Shown here in pieces: positions 35,207 to 46,017 of a stretch of 54,113 nt of DNA. The stretch is taken from positions 1 through 54,113 of the forward strand of contig VGBO01000011.1 of NCBI GenBank assembly GCA_016870475.1. The letters run 5' to 3'. Positions within the stretch are counted from its first letter, which is position 1; each line of letters opens with the position of its first letter. A model generated the notes under the pieces. That model made no database searches, was not told the DNA's origin, and worked only from the letters and a program-made list of their open reading frames with translations. A program made the translations under genes and the position numbers. Source of the stretch: Actinomycetota bacterium. Lineage in GTDB: Bacteria > Actinomycetota > Acidimicrobiia > Acidimicrobiales > CAIXPF01.

Positions 35207-36346
35207 TCACTCGGTGAGGTCGACCCCGAGCAGCGCCGCCGCCCGGGAGACGCCCCGCCCCGCCGCCGCAGCGGCGTCGACGGCCTGCAGCGCCGTGGGG
35301 GTGTCGAGGTCGGTGTCGAGCGCCGACCGGACCTCGTCGAGCGCCGCGTCGCCCTCGCCGACCGCGGCCCACCGCTCGAGCCGGGCCGTCGCCGTGGGCA
35401 GCAGCTCGTCGTTCCAGTGCCAGTCGGTCCGGTAGTGGTGGGCGAGGATCGCAAGCCGGATCGCCCGCGGGTCCCAGTCCTTGCGGAGCTCCGAGATGAA
35501 CACGAGGTTGCCGAGCGACTTCGACATCTTGTGCCCGTCTTTCCAGACCAGGCACCCGTGCATCCAGTACCGGGCGAGCGGTTGGCCGGTGAGGCACGCG
35601 GACTGGGCCGAGGAGCACTCGTGGTGCGGGAAGATCAGGTCGCCACCGCCGCCGTGGAGGTCGATGGTGTCGCCGAGCTCCCGCCGGGCGAGCGCCGTGC
35701 ACTCGATGTGCCAACCGGGTCGGCCCGGCCCCCACAGGGAGTCCCAGGCGGGCTCGTCGCCGACCGAGGGCTGCCACAGCACGAAGTCGAGCGGGTTCCG
35801 CTTCCGGGGGTCGTCGGGGTTGCCGCCTCGCTCGCGGGCGAGCTCGATCATGCGGGCGGTGTCGACGCGGGAGATCTCCCCGAACCGGTCGTAGGTCGAC
35901 ACGTCGAAGAGCACCAAGCCGTCGACCACGTAGGCGTGCCCGGACTCGACGAGCTGGTGGACGACCTTGCGGATCTCCGCGATCGCGGAGGTCGCACGCG
36001 GCGCCGACCACACGGGCAGCATCCCGAGGGCGACCATGTCGTCGTCGAACCTCGCCACCTCCGCGGCGGCGAGGTCGAGGTAGTGGACCCCCCGTTCCCG
36101 GGCACGCTCGAGGAGCGGATCGTCGACGTCGGTGATGTTGCGCACGCAGCGGGTCTCGTGACCGAGATCCCGCAGGCGACGCTGCAGGACGTCGTAGGTC
36201 ATGAACGTCGCAGCGTGGCCGAGGTGGGTCGCGTCGTAGGGCGTGATGCCGCACGTGTACATCGTGACGACCGGGCCGACCTCGAAGGGCACGACCGACC
36301 GACGGGCGGTGTCGAAGATGTGCACGGTGCCGGAGACGCCCGGCAC
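35207..36346 (-). CDS. mshC: Mycothiol ligase: cysteine--GlcN-inositol ligase MshC
   Basis: A 379-residue class I synthetase-like enzyme that joins cysteine to glucosaminyl-inositol in mycothiol synthesis. The signature MYTCGITPYDATHLGHAATF matches MshC; CysS has CGPTVYDxxHIGNAR there. Zinc-site residues are visible (TCG; GWHIEC; FPHHE), with GGGGDLIFPHHE and KMSKSLGN. The protein lacks the long C-terminal tRNA-binding part of CysS, again fitting MshC. The start GTG 36346 has a GGGAG site and follows npdG by one base. Confidence 0.88.
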   Translation of the reverse strand: MPGVSGTVHIFDTARRSVVPFEVGPVVTMYTCGITPYDATHLGHAATFMTYDVLQRRLRDLGHETRCVRNITDVDDPLLERARERGVHYLDLAAAEVARFDDDMVALGMLPVWSAPRATSAIAEIRKVVHQLVESGHAYVVDGLVLFDVSTYDRFGEISRVDTARMIELARERGGNPDDPRKRNPLDFVLWQPSVGDEPAWDSLWGPGRPGWHIECTALARRELGDTIDLHGGGGDLIFPHHECSSAQSACLTGQPLARYWMHGCLVWKDGHKMSKSLGNLVFISELRKDWDPRAIRLAILAHHYRTDWHWNDELLPTATARLERWAAVGEGDAALDEVRSALDTDLDTPTALQAVDAAAAAGRGVSRAAALLGVDLTE

Positions 36347-36347
36347 C

Positions 36348-37004
36348 TCAGCTCCCGATGCCCGTGAATCGGACGGCAGCCCGGGTCCGGTAGCGGATGT
36401 TGAGCTGCAGCAGCACCGCCGCGAACGCCTCGATCGGCGCGGCGTTGGAGAGCTGGCCGGCGTCGAGCGGACGCAGCGCCGGGAGATTCGCCACCAGTTC
36501 GCAGGTCACCTCCGTGGCGGAGGGGTGGTCCGAGCAGACCAGCACGTCGCTCTCCACGGCCTCGGAGATGTCACCGAGCTCCTTCGCCGGCACGTGGTGG
36601 AACGCCGCAGCGACCCGCGCCTTGGGAAGGACGGCCTGGATGTTGCCCGCCACGGACCCGCGCGGCGGCACGAGCGGCTGGAACTCCGGGCCCACGCGTG
36701 CGAGTGCGTTGCACATCGAGATGACGACCTTGCCCTCGAGCTGCCGCTGCACCTGCAGGGCCGTGGAGGTCGCGGCGTCCCACGGCGTAGCGATCACGAC
36801 GATGTCCGCCGTCGCCGCGCCCTGGTTGTCGGTCGCGTCGATGTGGAGGCCCCTGCCGTCCCAGCGCTCGAGGAGCTGGTCCCGCACCTCCATCGCCCGG
36901 TACTTCGACCGGGAGCCGATCACCACGTCGTAGCCGTTCGCCGCGAGTCGGACGGCGAGTCCGCTCCCGGCGGGTCCTGTTGCTCCGAGTACTCCGATGC
37001 GCAC
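36348..37004 (-). CDS. npdG: NADPH-dependent F420 reductase
   Basis: A 218-residue Rossmann protein. VRIGVLGATGPAGSGLAVRLAANGYDVVIGSR is the F420:NADP oxidoreductase fingerprint, followed by TADIVVIATPWDA, VISMCNALAR and VAAAFHHVPAKEL. It moves hydride between NADPH and coenzyme F420, supplying reduced F420. GTG 37004 lies 7 bases after TAGCGT. The gene is paired with mshC on the minus strand, linking two low-molecular-weight redox cofactor systems. Confidence 0.87.
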   Translation of the reverse strand: MRIGVLGATGPAGSGLAVRLAANGYDVVIGSRSKYRAMEVRDQLLERWDGRGLHIDATDNQGAATADIVVIATPWDAATSTALQVQRQLEGKVVISMCNALARVGPEFQPLVPPRGSVAGNIQAVLPKARVAAAFHHVPAKELGDISEAVESDVLVCSDHPSATEVTCELVANLPALRPLDAGQLSNAAPIEAFAAVLLQLNIRYRTRAAVRFTGIGS

Positions 37005-37011
37005 CCGGCGC

Positions 37012-37017
37012 ACGCTA
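37012..37017 (-). promoter_or_regulatory. -10 element (TAGCGT) of npdG-mshC
   Basis: TAGCGT on the minus strand lies 7 bases before GTG 37004. The divergent fabI promoter is about 50 bases away. Confidence 0.5.
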
Positions 37018-37064
37018 GCGCCTCGTCGCGCCACCGATGTCCACGGCACCCCCGACCCGGTTGG

Positions 37065-37070
37065 TAGCGT
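37065..37070 (+). promoter_or_regulatory. -10 element (TAGCGT) of fabI, with a true leader
   Basis: TAGCGT precedes fabI ATG 37130 by about 60 bases, leaving a leader of roughly 50 bases that contains a GGAGG ribosome site (37116-37120). Confidence 0.4.
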
Positions 37071-37129
37071 GACGACGTTCCCGGGCATCGGTGCCGGGCG
37101 TGCACGCGTGGCCTCGGAGGCACAGCACC

Positions 37130-37897
37130 ATGGGCATCCTCGACGGCAAGCGGATCCTCGTCACCGGCGTCCTGACGGACTCCTCGATCGCGTTCGCCAC
37201 CGCACGACTCGCACTCGACGAGGGCGCCGAGGTCGTGCTCACCGGTGCCGGACGCGGCCTGTCCCTCACCCGGCGCACCGCCCGCAAGCTCCCCCGACCC
37301 GTCGACGTGCTCGAGTTCGACGTGACGGCCCCCGAGCACGTGACGGCGCTGCGCGACGACCTCGCCCGACGCTGGGGTCGGGTCGACGGCGCACTGCACT
37401 CGATCGGGTTCGCCCCCGCCGTCTGCCTCGGCGGCGACTTCATGGCCGCCACGTGGGACGACGTGTCGGTCGCCGTGCAGATCTCCGCCTACTCGCTCAA
37501 GACCGTCGCCGAGGTCGTCGGCCCGTTGATGACGGAGGGCGGTTCGATCGTCGGGCTCGACTTCGACGCGACGGTCGCCTGGCCTGCGTACGACTGGATG
37601 GGTGTGGCGAAGGCGGCGTTCGAGTCCACGTCGCGCTACCTCGCCCGCACGCTCGGTCCCGACGGGATCCGGGTGAACCTCGTCGCCGCCGGCCCGATCC
37701 GCTCGATGGCGGCGAAGTCGATCCCGGGGTTCACGGCGTTCGAGGAGGTCTGGGACCCCCGCTCACCACTGGGATGGGACGTAACGGATGCCGAACCGGT
37801 CGCCCGGGCGTGCGTCGCGCTCCTGTCGGACTGGTTCCCGGCGACGACGGGCGAGATCGTCCACGTCGACGGCGGCTATCACGCGATGGGCGCCTGA
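37130..37897 (+). CDS. fabI: Enoyl-[acyl-carrier-protein] reductase (InhA/FabI type)
   Basis: A 255-residue SDR-fold enzyme that completes each fatty-acid elongation cycle with NADH. LDGKRILVTGVLTDSSIAFATARLALDEGAEVVLTG is the FabI nucleotide motif, LHSIGFAP carries the conserved loop, and the catalytic Y-x6-K reads YDWMGVAKAAFES, closest to mycobacterial InhA. RVNLVAAGPIRSMAAKSIPGF follows. ATG 37130 has a GGAGG site 9 bases upstream. The end overlaps the convergent MFS gene by 19 bases. Target of isoniazid-type and triclosan-type inhibitors in relatives. Confidence 0.93.
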   Translation: MGILDGKRILVTGVLTDSSIAFATARLALDEGAEVVLTGAGRGLSLTRRTARKLPRPVDVLEFDVTAPEHVTALRDDLARRWGRVDGALHSIGFAPAVCLGGDFMAATWDDVSVAVQISAYSLKTVAEVVGPLMTEGGSIVGLDFDATVAWPAYDWMGVAKAAFESTSRYLARTLGPDGIRVNLVAAGPIRSMAAKSIPGFTAFEEVWDPRSPLGWDVTDAEPVARACVALLSDWFPATTGEIVHVDGGYHAMGA

Positions 37898-39165
37898 GCG
37901 CTCCCGACGGCCCGGTCGGGCACCACCTGACCGACGACGACGGCGACCATGCACACGGCGCCCATGCCGACGAGCACCGCGTGGAGGCCGACGGCGTCGG
38001 CGAGGAGTCCGAGCGGCAGCCCGACGAGGCCGTAGAGCGCGAACCCGAGCTGGACGAGCGACTGCATGCGCCCGTGGAACTCCGGCTCGGCCACCGTCAT
38101 CGCGAGTGTCCCGTTCATCGACTGGAACCCGGCGACGCAGGCACCGAGCACCGTCGCCGCGCCGACCGCCACCCAGAACGACGGTGCGAGTCCCAGTGCC
38201 ACGACGCACGCGCCGAACCCGAACGCGGAGACTGCCTGGACCCGCCATCCGTGGATCGCCCCGAGGCGACCGGCGATCGCTACCGAGGCGATCACCCCGC
38301 CGACAGCGCCCACGGCGGACAACACCGAGTATCCGGCGCTCCCCGTCCCGAACTCCTCCGCGACCATCGGCAGGAAGGTGACGTAGGAGAATCCGAAACA
38401 GGTGACGACCATCGCCGTCGCCAGCAGTCGGCCGAGCTGCGGCGTCCGGCGTGCGTACCGCAACCCGTCGAGGATCGCCCCCAACGCCGAGGAGGGGCCG
38501 GGCTGGCCGACGGGCACGAGCGTGCCGACCTCGGCGGGCAGACCACGCAGGATCACCACCGCCACGAGACTGAGCGCACCGCAGAACAGGTACACCGCGC
38601 CCGGACCGAGCCACGCCACGGCGATCAGCGCGCCGGCGAGCGCCGGACCGAGGATCCGGTTGACGTTCATGCCGACCTGGGACAGCGCGACCGCGTTGTG
38701 CAGGAGCTCCGGGCCGACCACCTCGGCGGTGAGCGCCATGCGGGCGGGCACGAGGATCCCGTACGCGGTCGCCTCGACGGCCGACCCGACGAGCAGCATC
38801 CAGAACGCGATCGCGCCCGTCTCCACCGCGAGCCCGAGCAGGAGCGAGGCAGCTCCGAGGAGCGCGGTGGCGCCGAGCACGAGGTGCCGTCGCGGGAACC
38901 GGTCGGTGACCACCCCACCGAGTGGGGTCATCACCATCGCGGCGAGCCCGTAGGCGAGCGTGACCGTCCCGAGCCCGGTGTTGGTCCCGGTCAGCTCGAG
39001 GGCGAGCCAACCCCGGGCGATGCCCTGGGCGAAGATCGACAGGAAGTAGCACAGCGTCGCGAACCAGATCCGTCGGAACGCATCGACGCCGAACGCTGCG
39101 AACCGTCCGCTCCCCTCCGCCTGCACCCCGGTATGGTGCCCCACCGTGCTGCGCCGGACCGACAT
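37879..39165 (-). CDS. MFS transporter (MFS_3/EntS-like)
   Basis: A 428-residue polytopic protein. FRRIWFATLCYFLSIFAQGIARGWLALELTG is the first helix region. GGVVTDRFPRRHLVL is the MFS loop motif near residue 80. The later helices include FGTGSAGYSVLSAVGAVGGVIASVAIAGRLG. It is the same general type as the exporter at 3151 but clearly divergent from it. The ATG at 39165 is only 3 bases from the divergent ABC gene start; a GTG at 39126 is an alternative that would free promoter space. Substrate unknown. Confidence 0.82.
   Translation of the reverse strand: MSVRRSTVGHHTGVQAEGSGRFAAFGVDAFRRIWFATLCYFLSIFAQGIARGWLALELTGTNTGLGTVTLAYGLAAMVMTPLGGVVTDRFPRRHLVLGATALLGAASLLLGLAVETGAIAFWMLLVGSAVEATAYGILVPARMALTAEVVGPELLHNAVALSQVGMNVNRILGPALAGALIAVAWLGPGAVYLFCGALSLVAVVILRGLPAEVGTLVPVGQPGPSSALGAILDGLRYARRTPQLGRLLATAMVVTCFGFSYVTFLPMVAEEFGTGSAGYSVLSAVGAVGGVIASVAIAGRLGAIHGWRVQAVSAFGFGACVVALGLAPSFWVAVGAATVLGACVAGFQSMNGTLAMTVAEPEFHGRMQSLVQLGFALYGLVGLPLGLLADAVGLHAVLVGMGAVCMVAVVVGQVVPDRAVGSAQAPIA
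39132..39137 (+). promoter_or_regulatory. -10 element (TATGGT) upstream of the ABC-ATPase mini-ORF
   Basis: TATGGT is 8 bases before GTG 39146, which opens an 8-codon ORF coupled to the ABC ATPase gene. Confidence 0.35.
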
Positions 39166-39172
39166 CCCGTGA
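39146..39172 (+). CDS. Possible leaderless 8-codon mini-ORF coupled to the ABC ATPase
   Basis: GTG 39146 reads 8 codons to TGA 39170-39172, which overlaps the ABC ATPase GTG (39169) as GTGA. The arrangement repeats that at 10531-10569 before the kinase gene. The coding is tiny and could be chance; the interest is in the repeated architecture. Confidence 0.25.
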   Translation: MLRRTDIP

Positions 39173-39932
39173 CCACCGCCCCCACGACCGTCCTCCGGCT
39201 CGGCGGGGTCGACGTCGAACGGGACGGCCGGGCGATCCTCGCCGGGGTCGACCTCGAGGTCCGCGCCGGGCAGCGCTGGGTGGTGCTCGGGCCGAACGGG
39301 TCCGGAAAGACGACGCTCGTCCGGGTGGCCTCCTGCACGGACTTCCCGACCCGGGGAACGGTCGAGGTGCTCGGCCATCTCCTCGGCCGGGTCGACCTCC
39401 GACGACTCCGCCCGTCCATCGGGCTGCACTCCCCCGCGCTCGCCGCCCAGGTGCGTCCGAACGTCCGGGTGATCGACCTCGTCGTGGCCGCACGGTCGGG
39501 TTCGCTCGTGCCGTGGTGGTCGACCGAGCGCCCCGAGGACCGCAAGGACGCTCGCGCCGAACTGCAGCGGGTCGGATGCTCCGCCCTCGCCGACCGAGCG
39601 TTCGGCACGCTCTCCTCCGGTGAGCAGCAGCGGGTGCTGCTCGCCCGGGTCCTCGTCACCGGTCCGGCGTTGCTCCTGCTCGACGAGCCGGCCTCCGCTC
39701 TCGACCTCGGTGGACGCGAGCACGTCATCGCTACCCTCCATGGCCTCGCCGCCGACCCGACCTCACCCCCGGTCCTCCTCGTGACCCACCACGTCGAGGA
39801 GATCCCGGCGAGCTTCACCCACGCCCTGCTGCTGCGGGGAGGACGCGTGCTCGCCGCGGGACCGATCGGGGACACGCTCACGGCGCCCAACCTGTCGGCG
39901 TGTTTCGGGCTCCCGCTCGCCGTCGAGCAGCG

Positions 39933-41989
<2,057 letters not shown>

Positions 41990-41993
<4 letters not shown>

Positions 41994-42469
41994 GGCGTCC
42001 CGTAGCGGGCCTCGAGCTTCGCCCTGCCGCGGGAGATCTGCTCGGCGAGCACGGGCTCGAGCACGGGTCCGAACAGGCCCCCGTCGTACCGCAGTTCCAT
42101 GCTCAGCCGGCTCCCCTCCCCGAGCGCCTGCACGGTGCAGTCGAGCACCCAGGACGCGTGCTGGCGACCGTCCTGCTCGGCCCGCTCGAAGCGCACCCGA
42201 CCGGGCACGTCGTCCCCCGGTGGGGTGTGTGCGGTGCGGACCATCCGCAGGGTCTTCGATCGGCGGAACGGACCGACGCGTGCCGCCAGCACGACCCGCC
42301 AGGCACCCGGCCCGGACGGCTCGGCGCTCGTCACGAGGTCGAGCCACGACGGATAGGCGACGAGATCGTCGACGGCGCCGAACAACGTCGAGGGGTCACA
42401 GGCGAGATCGATCCGTACCGGCACCTGCACCTGCCCATTGTGGTCCGCCACGTCGACGCAGCGGCGCAC
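41990..42469 (-). CDS. SRPBCC/polyketide-cyclase-like lipid-binding protein
   Basis: A 159-residue protein with the START/SRPBCC pattern: VRIDLACDPSTLFGAVDDLVAYPSWLDLVTSAE, the hydrophobic-cavity strands, and ELRYDGGLFGPVLEPVLAEQISRGRAKLEARY as the long C-terminal helix. Family members bind small hydrophobic ligands or act as cyclases. GTG 42469 is used; a GTG further in, near VQVPVRID, would also preserve the domain. It lies 5 bases after the thiamine pyrophosphokinase-like gene and overlaps glgX. Confidence 0.75.
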
Positions 42470-42474
42470 CGATG

Positions 42475-43134
42475 TCAGAGGGGGCCGAGGATCCCCGGCA
42501 GGATCGCGACCACGACCCCCTCGGCGACCTCGACGGTCGCCTCCGGCGCCGTGAGCTGGTTGCTCACCCCGAGGCTCGATCCGGGTTCGAGCACCGCTGC
42601 GGCGAGCGGGAACAGCAGGCCCGCGGTTCGTCGCACCGTTGCCGGCCCGCCGTAGGCGAGCAGGGTGACGACCTCACCGACCCGACCCTGCAGGTTTCCC
42701 TCGGCGCGCACCACGAGGAGCCTGGCCGTTCCCATCCGCGCCTCGACCCCCACCGTGGCGAAGGCGTCGGACGCGAGGACCGCCACGTTGGCGAGCAGAT
42801 GGTCGAGCCGTCCCCCGTGCCCACCGACGACGGTGACCCGGTCGGCGCCACGTGCGATCGCCCGCTCGACGGCGAGTGCGAGGTCCGTCGCGTCCTTGTC
42901 GGAGGGATGGCGCTCCACGGCGGCACCGCTGCGAGTGACCTGCTCGAGGACGTCACCGGGTACCGAGTCGAGGTCCCCGACGACGAGATCGACGGGGAAC
43001 CCGTGGCGGAGAGCCTCCACGGCACCGGAGTCGGCGGCCACCACGTCGTGCGCCGGGGCGAGCCCGACCACGGCGGCATCGGGCACCGGATCACCGCCGC
43101 AGAACACGAGCGCGTGCCGGCCAGCCGCCGTCAC
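42475..43134 (-). CDS. Thiamine diphosphokinase-like protein
   Basis: A 219-residue protein. HDVVAADSGAVEAL, VDLVVGDLDSVPGDVLE, HPSDKDATDLALAVERA and VVGGHGGRLDHLLANVAVL are the catalytic motifs of thiamine pyrophosphokinase, which makes thiamine diphosphate from thiamine and ATP. The C-terminal thiamine-binding beta domain reaches the GVSNQLTAPEATVEV stretch. GTG 43134 overlaps the previous stop as GTGA. It is embedded in an operon with no other thiamine genes, so the pathway link rests only on motifs. Confidence 0.83.
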   Translation of the reverse strand: MTAAGRHALVFCGGDPVPDAAVVGLAPAHDVVAADSGAVEALRHGFPVDLVVGDLDSVPGDVLEQVTRSGAAVERHPSDKDATDLALAVERAIARGADRVTVVGGHGGRLDHLLANVAVLASDAFATVGVEARMGTARLLVVRAEGNLQGRVGEVVTLLAYGGPATVRRTAGLLFPLAAAVLEPGSSLGVSNQLTAPEATVEVAEGVVVAILPGILGPL

Positions 43135-43619
43135 GGCGTGTCCGCCTCGACCTGATCGGGGTTCCGGTCGATGAGACGCACCCCCGGACACGCGTCGAGC
43201 AGCGCCGCCCGGAACCCGGCGAAGTCCTCGAGGTCGCGCGGGAGGCGCACCTTCGCACCGTCCTCGAAGACCAACACGACCGGTCGGAGACCGATCGAGG
43301 TCGTGACCCGCACCTCCCGCAACCCCGCGAGCGGGACGACACGATGCCCCGAACGCGCGTGCAGGTCGAGCGAGGCAGCGCCGCCCGTCGCCACGAGCGC
43401 GATGCGTCGGGGCAGCCGTCGGATCCGCCAACGACCGACCACAGCGAGCGCAAGGACCAGGAGGAACACGGCCGCGGCGAAGGTCCAGGCGAGCGCGTCG
43501 TCCGACACGGCGAACACGGCGAGCAGGAACCACGGCGGGAGGATGAACGCGGTGAGGACCCCGCAGCCGAGCCGCTGCGTGAACTCCTCGGTCACCTGCC
43601 ACACCGCTGCGTCGGTCAC
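43131..43619 (-). CDS. Membrane protein with PH-like domain, unknown function
   Basis: A 162-residue protein with two adjacent membrane helices (GVLTAFILPPWFLLAVFAVSD and LAWTFAAAVFLLVLALAVVG), then a basic turn (RWRIRRLPRR) and a beta-rich C-terminal domain (GHRVVPLAGLREVRVTTSIGLRPVVLVFEDGAKVRLP) resembling bacterial PH domains. The final acidic segment is soluble. It lies between an acyl-CoA dehydrogenase and the thiamine diphosphokinase-like gene. No specific role can be assigned. Confidence 0.65.
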   Translation of the reverse strand: MTDAAVWQVTEEFTQRLGCGVLTAFILPPWFLLAVFAVSDDALAWTFAAAVFLLVLALAVVGRWRIRRLPRRIALVATGGAASLDLHARSGHRVVPLAGLREVRVTTSIGLRPVVLVFEDGAKVRLPRDLEDFAGFRAALLDACPGVRLIDRNPDQVEADTP

Positions 43620-43632
43620 GGCGGACCCCGGC

Positions 43633-44778
43633 TCAGCCGGGCATGCCCTCCATACGCACGAGCGTGCGCATCATGACCTCGTCGGTGCCCCCGCCGATCG
43701 CCCAGAGGCGCCAATCACGGAAGAACCGGGCCGTCCAGTTCTCCTCGACGTACCCCATCCCACCGTGGAGCTGCACGCACACGTCGGCCACGTGCCGGGC
43801 CAGCTTGCCGAGCTTCCACTTCGCGATCGTGGCGAACCGGGTCGTGTCCTCGCCGCGAAGGTACGCGTCGGCACAGCCGTAGTTGTAGTGCCGCAGCAGG
43901 TCGAGCTCCGCGTAGCACGCCCCCAGCTCGAACTGCAGGTGCTGGTTGTCGAGCAAGGGACGTCCGAAGGCCTTGCGGTCCCGCAGGTACTCGACGGTCC
44001 GGTCGAGCGCGAGCTCCATCGCGCCGACGCCCATGTACGCCGCGATCATGCGCTCGTTCTGGAACTGCATCATCTGCTGCTGGAAGCCCTTGCCGACCTC
44101 GCCGATCGTGTTCTCGAACGGGACGCGGACGTCGACGAAGCTCAACTCCGCGGTGTCGGAGGACCGCATGCCGAGCTTGTCGAGACGACGGCTCACGGAG
44201 AACCCCGGGGCGGTGGTCGGCACGACGATCTGCGACATGCCCCGGGATCCGCCCTCATCCGAGGTGCGACACAGCAGGCAGATCCAGTCGGCCTGCGTCC
44301 CGTTCGTGATCCACAGCTTCGTGCCGTTGATCACCCACTCGTCACCGTCGCGCACCGCACGGGTCGTCAGGCCCGCGACGTCGGATCCCGCATCGGGCTC
44401 CGACACCCCGATCGAGCACACCATCTCCCCCGAGATCGCCGGTGCGAGGTAGCGGCGCTTCAGGTCCTCGCTCCCGAACCGGGCGAGCGACGGCGTCGCC
44501 ATGTCGGTCTGCACGGCGATGGCCATCGGCACACCGGCGCACGCCGCCCGACCGAGCTCCTCGCCGAGGACGACGGTGAAGGAGTGGTCCGCACCGCCAC
44601 CGCCGTACGCCGGGTCGTACTCGACTCCGAGCATGCCGACTGCGCCGAGTTTCGGGAACAGCTCGTGGGCCGGGAAGATGCCGTCGTCCTCCCACTGCTC
44701 GACGTGGGGGTTGATCTCCCGCTCCACGACCTCGCGGACGGTCTTGCGGAACAGGTCGTGCTCGGCTGTGAACTGCAT
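43633..44778 (-). CDS. Acyl-CoA dehydrogenase
   Basis: A 381-residue FAD enzyme of fatty acyl-CoA beta-oxidation. SIGVSEPDAGSDVAGLTTRAV binds FAD, GMRSSDTAELSFVDVRVP is the central signature, and the FAD-contact loop DRKAFGRPLLDNQHLQFEL is near residue 260. The catalytic base is the Glu of GGGTDEVM near the C-terminus. The ATG 44778 follows TAGCCT by 6 bases. It is divergent from a second acyl-CoA dehydrogenase at 44869 and heads the operon that runs down to glgX. Chain-length specificity cannot be told. Confidence 0.9.
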   Translation of the reverse strand: MQFTAEHDLFRKTVREVVEREINPHVEQWEDDGIFPAHELFPKLGAVGMLGVEYDPAYGGGGADHSFTVVLGEELGRAACAGVPMAIAVQTDMATPSLARFGSEDLKRRYLAPAISGEMVCSIGVSEPDAGSDVAGLTTRAVRDGDEWVINGTKLWITNGTQADWICLLCRTSDEGGSRGMSQIVVPTTAPGFSVSRRLDKLGMRSSDTAELSFVDVRVPFENTIGEVGKGFQQQMMQFQNERMIAAYMGVGAMELALDRTVEYLRDRKAFGRPLLDNQHLQFELGACYAELDLLRHYNYGCADAYLRGEDTTRFATIAKWKLGKLARHVADVCVQLHGGMGYVEENWTARFFRDWRLWAIGGGTDEVMMRTLVRMEGMPG

Positions 44779-44784
44779 GGTCTC

Positions 44785-44790
44785 AGGCTA
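44785..44790 (-). promoter_or_regulatory. -10 element (TAGCCT) of the minus-strand acyl-CoA dehydrogenase operon
   Basis: TAGCCT is 6 bases upstream of ATG 44778. The opposite acyl-CoA dehydrogenase has TACATT about 70 bases away, forming a divergent leaderless pair. Confidence 0.5.
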
Positions 44791-44856
44791 CCCGCCTGCC
44801 CGGTGGTGGTCTCACCCGACGCTCGGGCCGAGTCTCCCGGACCCGCGGTCAGGGCG

Positions 44857-44862
44857 TACATT
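44857..44862 (+). promoter_or_regulatory. -10 element (TACATT) of the plus-strand acyl-CoA dehydrogenase operon
   Basis: TACATT lies 6 bases before ATG 44869, with no Shine-Dalgarno sequence. Confidence 0.5.
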
Positions 44863-44868
44863 GTCTGC

Positions 44869-46017
44869 ATGCAGCGCACGATCTTCGAAACCGAGCACGA
44901 GATGTTCCGGGACTCCTTCCGCACCTTCGTGGAGAAGGAGATCAAGCCGCACTACGACGCATGGGACCGGGCCGGGATCGTGGACCGCGAGTTGTTCACG
45001 AAGGCCGGAGCGGCAGGGTTCCTCTGCATGGACGCTCCGGAGGAGTTCGGCGGCGGCGGCGTCACCGACTTCCGCTACAACATGATCATCAGCGAGGAGC
45101 TGCAGTACTCCGGCGCTGCGGGTGCCGGCCTCGGCCTCACGCTCCACAACGACATCTGCCTGCCGTACTACCTGAACCTCGCCAACGAGGAGCAGAAGGC
45201 CCGCTGGCTGCCGGGCATCATCAGCGGTGAGCTCATCACCGCGATCGCCATGACCGAGCCCGGGATCGGGTCCGACCTCGCCTCGATGCAGACCACGGCG
45301 ATCCGTGACGGCGACCGGTACATCGTGAACGGCTCGAAGACGTTCATCACCAACGGCATCAACTCCGATCTCGTCATCGTCGCCTGCAAGACCGATCCGA
45401 CCCAGAAGCACAAGGGCATGTCGCTGCTCGTGCTCGAGCGTGGCATGAAGGGCTTCGAGCGCGGTCGCAACCTCGAGAAGGTCGGCCAGCACGCGCAGGA
45501 CACGGCCGAGCTGTTCTTCACCGACGTCGAGGTCCCCGTCGCGAACCTCCTCGGCGCCGAGGGCCAGGGGTTCATGCACCTCGTCACGAACCTGCCGCAG
45601 GAACGGCTCTCCATAGCCGTGTCCGGCGTCGCGGCATCGCAGGCGGCGCTCGACTGGACGCTCGAGTACTGCAAGACCCGGACCGCGTTCGGTCAGCCCA
45701 TCGGCTCGTTCCAGAACAGCCGGTTCAAGCTCGCCGAGATGAAGACCGCCGTCGACGTCGCCACGCAGTACGTCGACCAGTGCGTGCTCGCCCTGAACGA
45801 GGGGTCGCTCTCCGCAGACGACGCCGCAGCCGCCAAGTGGTGGTGCACCGAGCTGCAGAAGCAGACCGTCGACACCGGCGTGCAGCTCCACGGCGGCTAC
45901 GGCTACATGCTCGAGTACCCCATCGCCCGGGCCTACGTCGATGCCCGGATCACGACGATCTACGGCGGGACGACCGAGATCATGAAGGAGATCGTCGGCC
46001 GCTCCATGGGCGTGTGA
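44869..46017 (+). CDS. Acyl-CoA dehydrogenase, long-chain type
   Basis: A 382-residue FAD enzyme. AMTEPGIGSDLASMQTTAIRD, GSKTFITNG, VGQHAQDTAELFFTDVEVP and RTAFGQPIGSFQNSRFKLAEM are family signatures, with the catalytic Glu in YGGTTEIMKEIVGRSMGV at the C-terminus. The sequence resembles actinobacterial FadE proteins of the long-chain class. It leads an operon: its TGA overlaps the aminotransferase GTG (46014) as GTGA. Confidence 0.92.
   Translation: MQRTIFETEHEMFRDSFRTFVEKEIKPHYDAWDRAGIVDRELFTKAGAAGFLCMDAPEEFGGGGVTDFRYNMIISEELQYSGAAGAGLGLTLHNDICLPYYLNLANEEQKARWLPGIISGELITAIAMTEPGIGSDLASMQTTAIRDGDRYIVNGSKTFITNGINSDLVIVACKTDPTQKHKGMSLLVLERGMKGFERGRNLEKVGQHAQDTAELFFTDVEVPVANLLGAEGQGFMHLVTNLPQERLSIAVSGVAASQAALDWTLEYCKTRTAFGQPIGSFQNSRFKLAEMKTAVDVATQYVDQCVLALNEGSLSADDAAAAKWWCTELQKQTVDTGVQLHGGYGYMLEYPIARAYVDARITTIYGGTTEIMKEIVGRSMGV

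Noticed and set aside
35207-36346. Calling this gene cysteinyl-tRNA synthetase
   Set aside because: The signature CGITPYDATHLGHA and the short C-terminus are those of MshC; CysS has CGPTVYD and a longer tRNA-binding domain.
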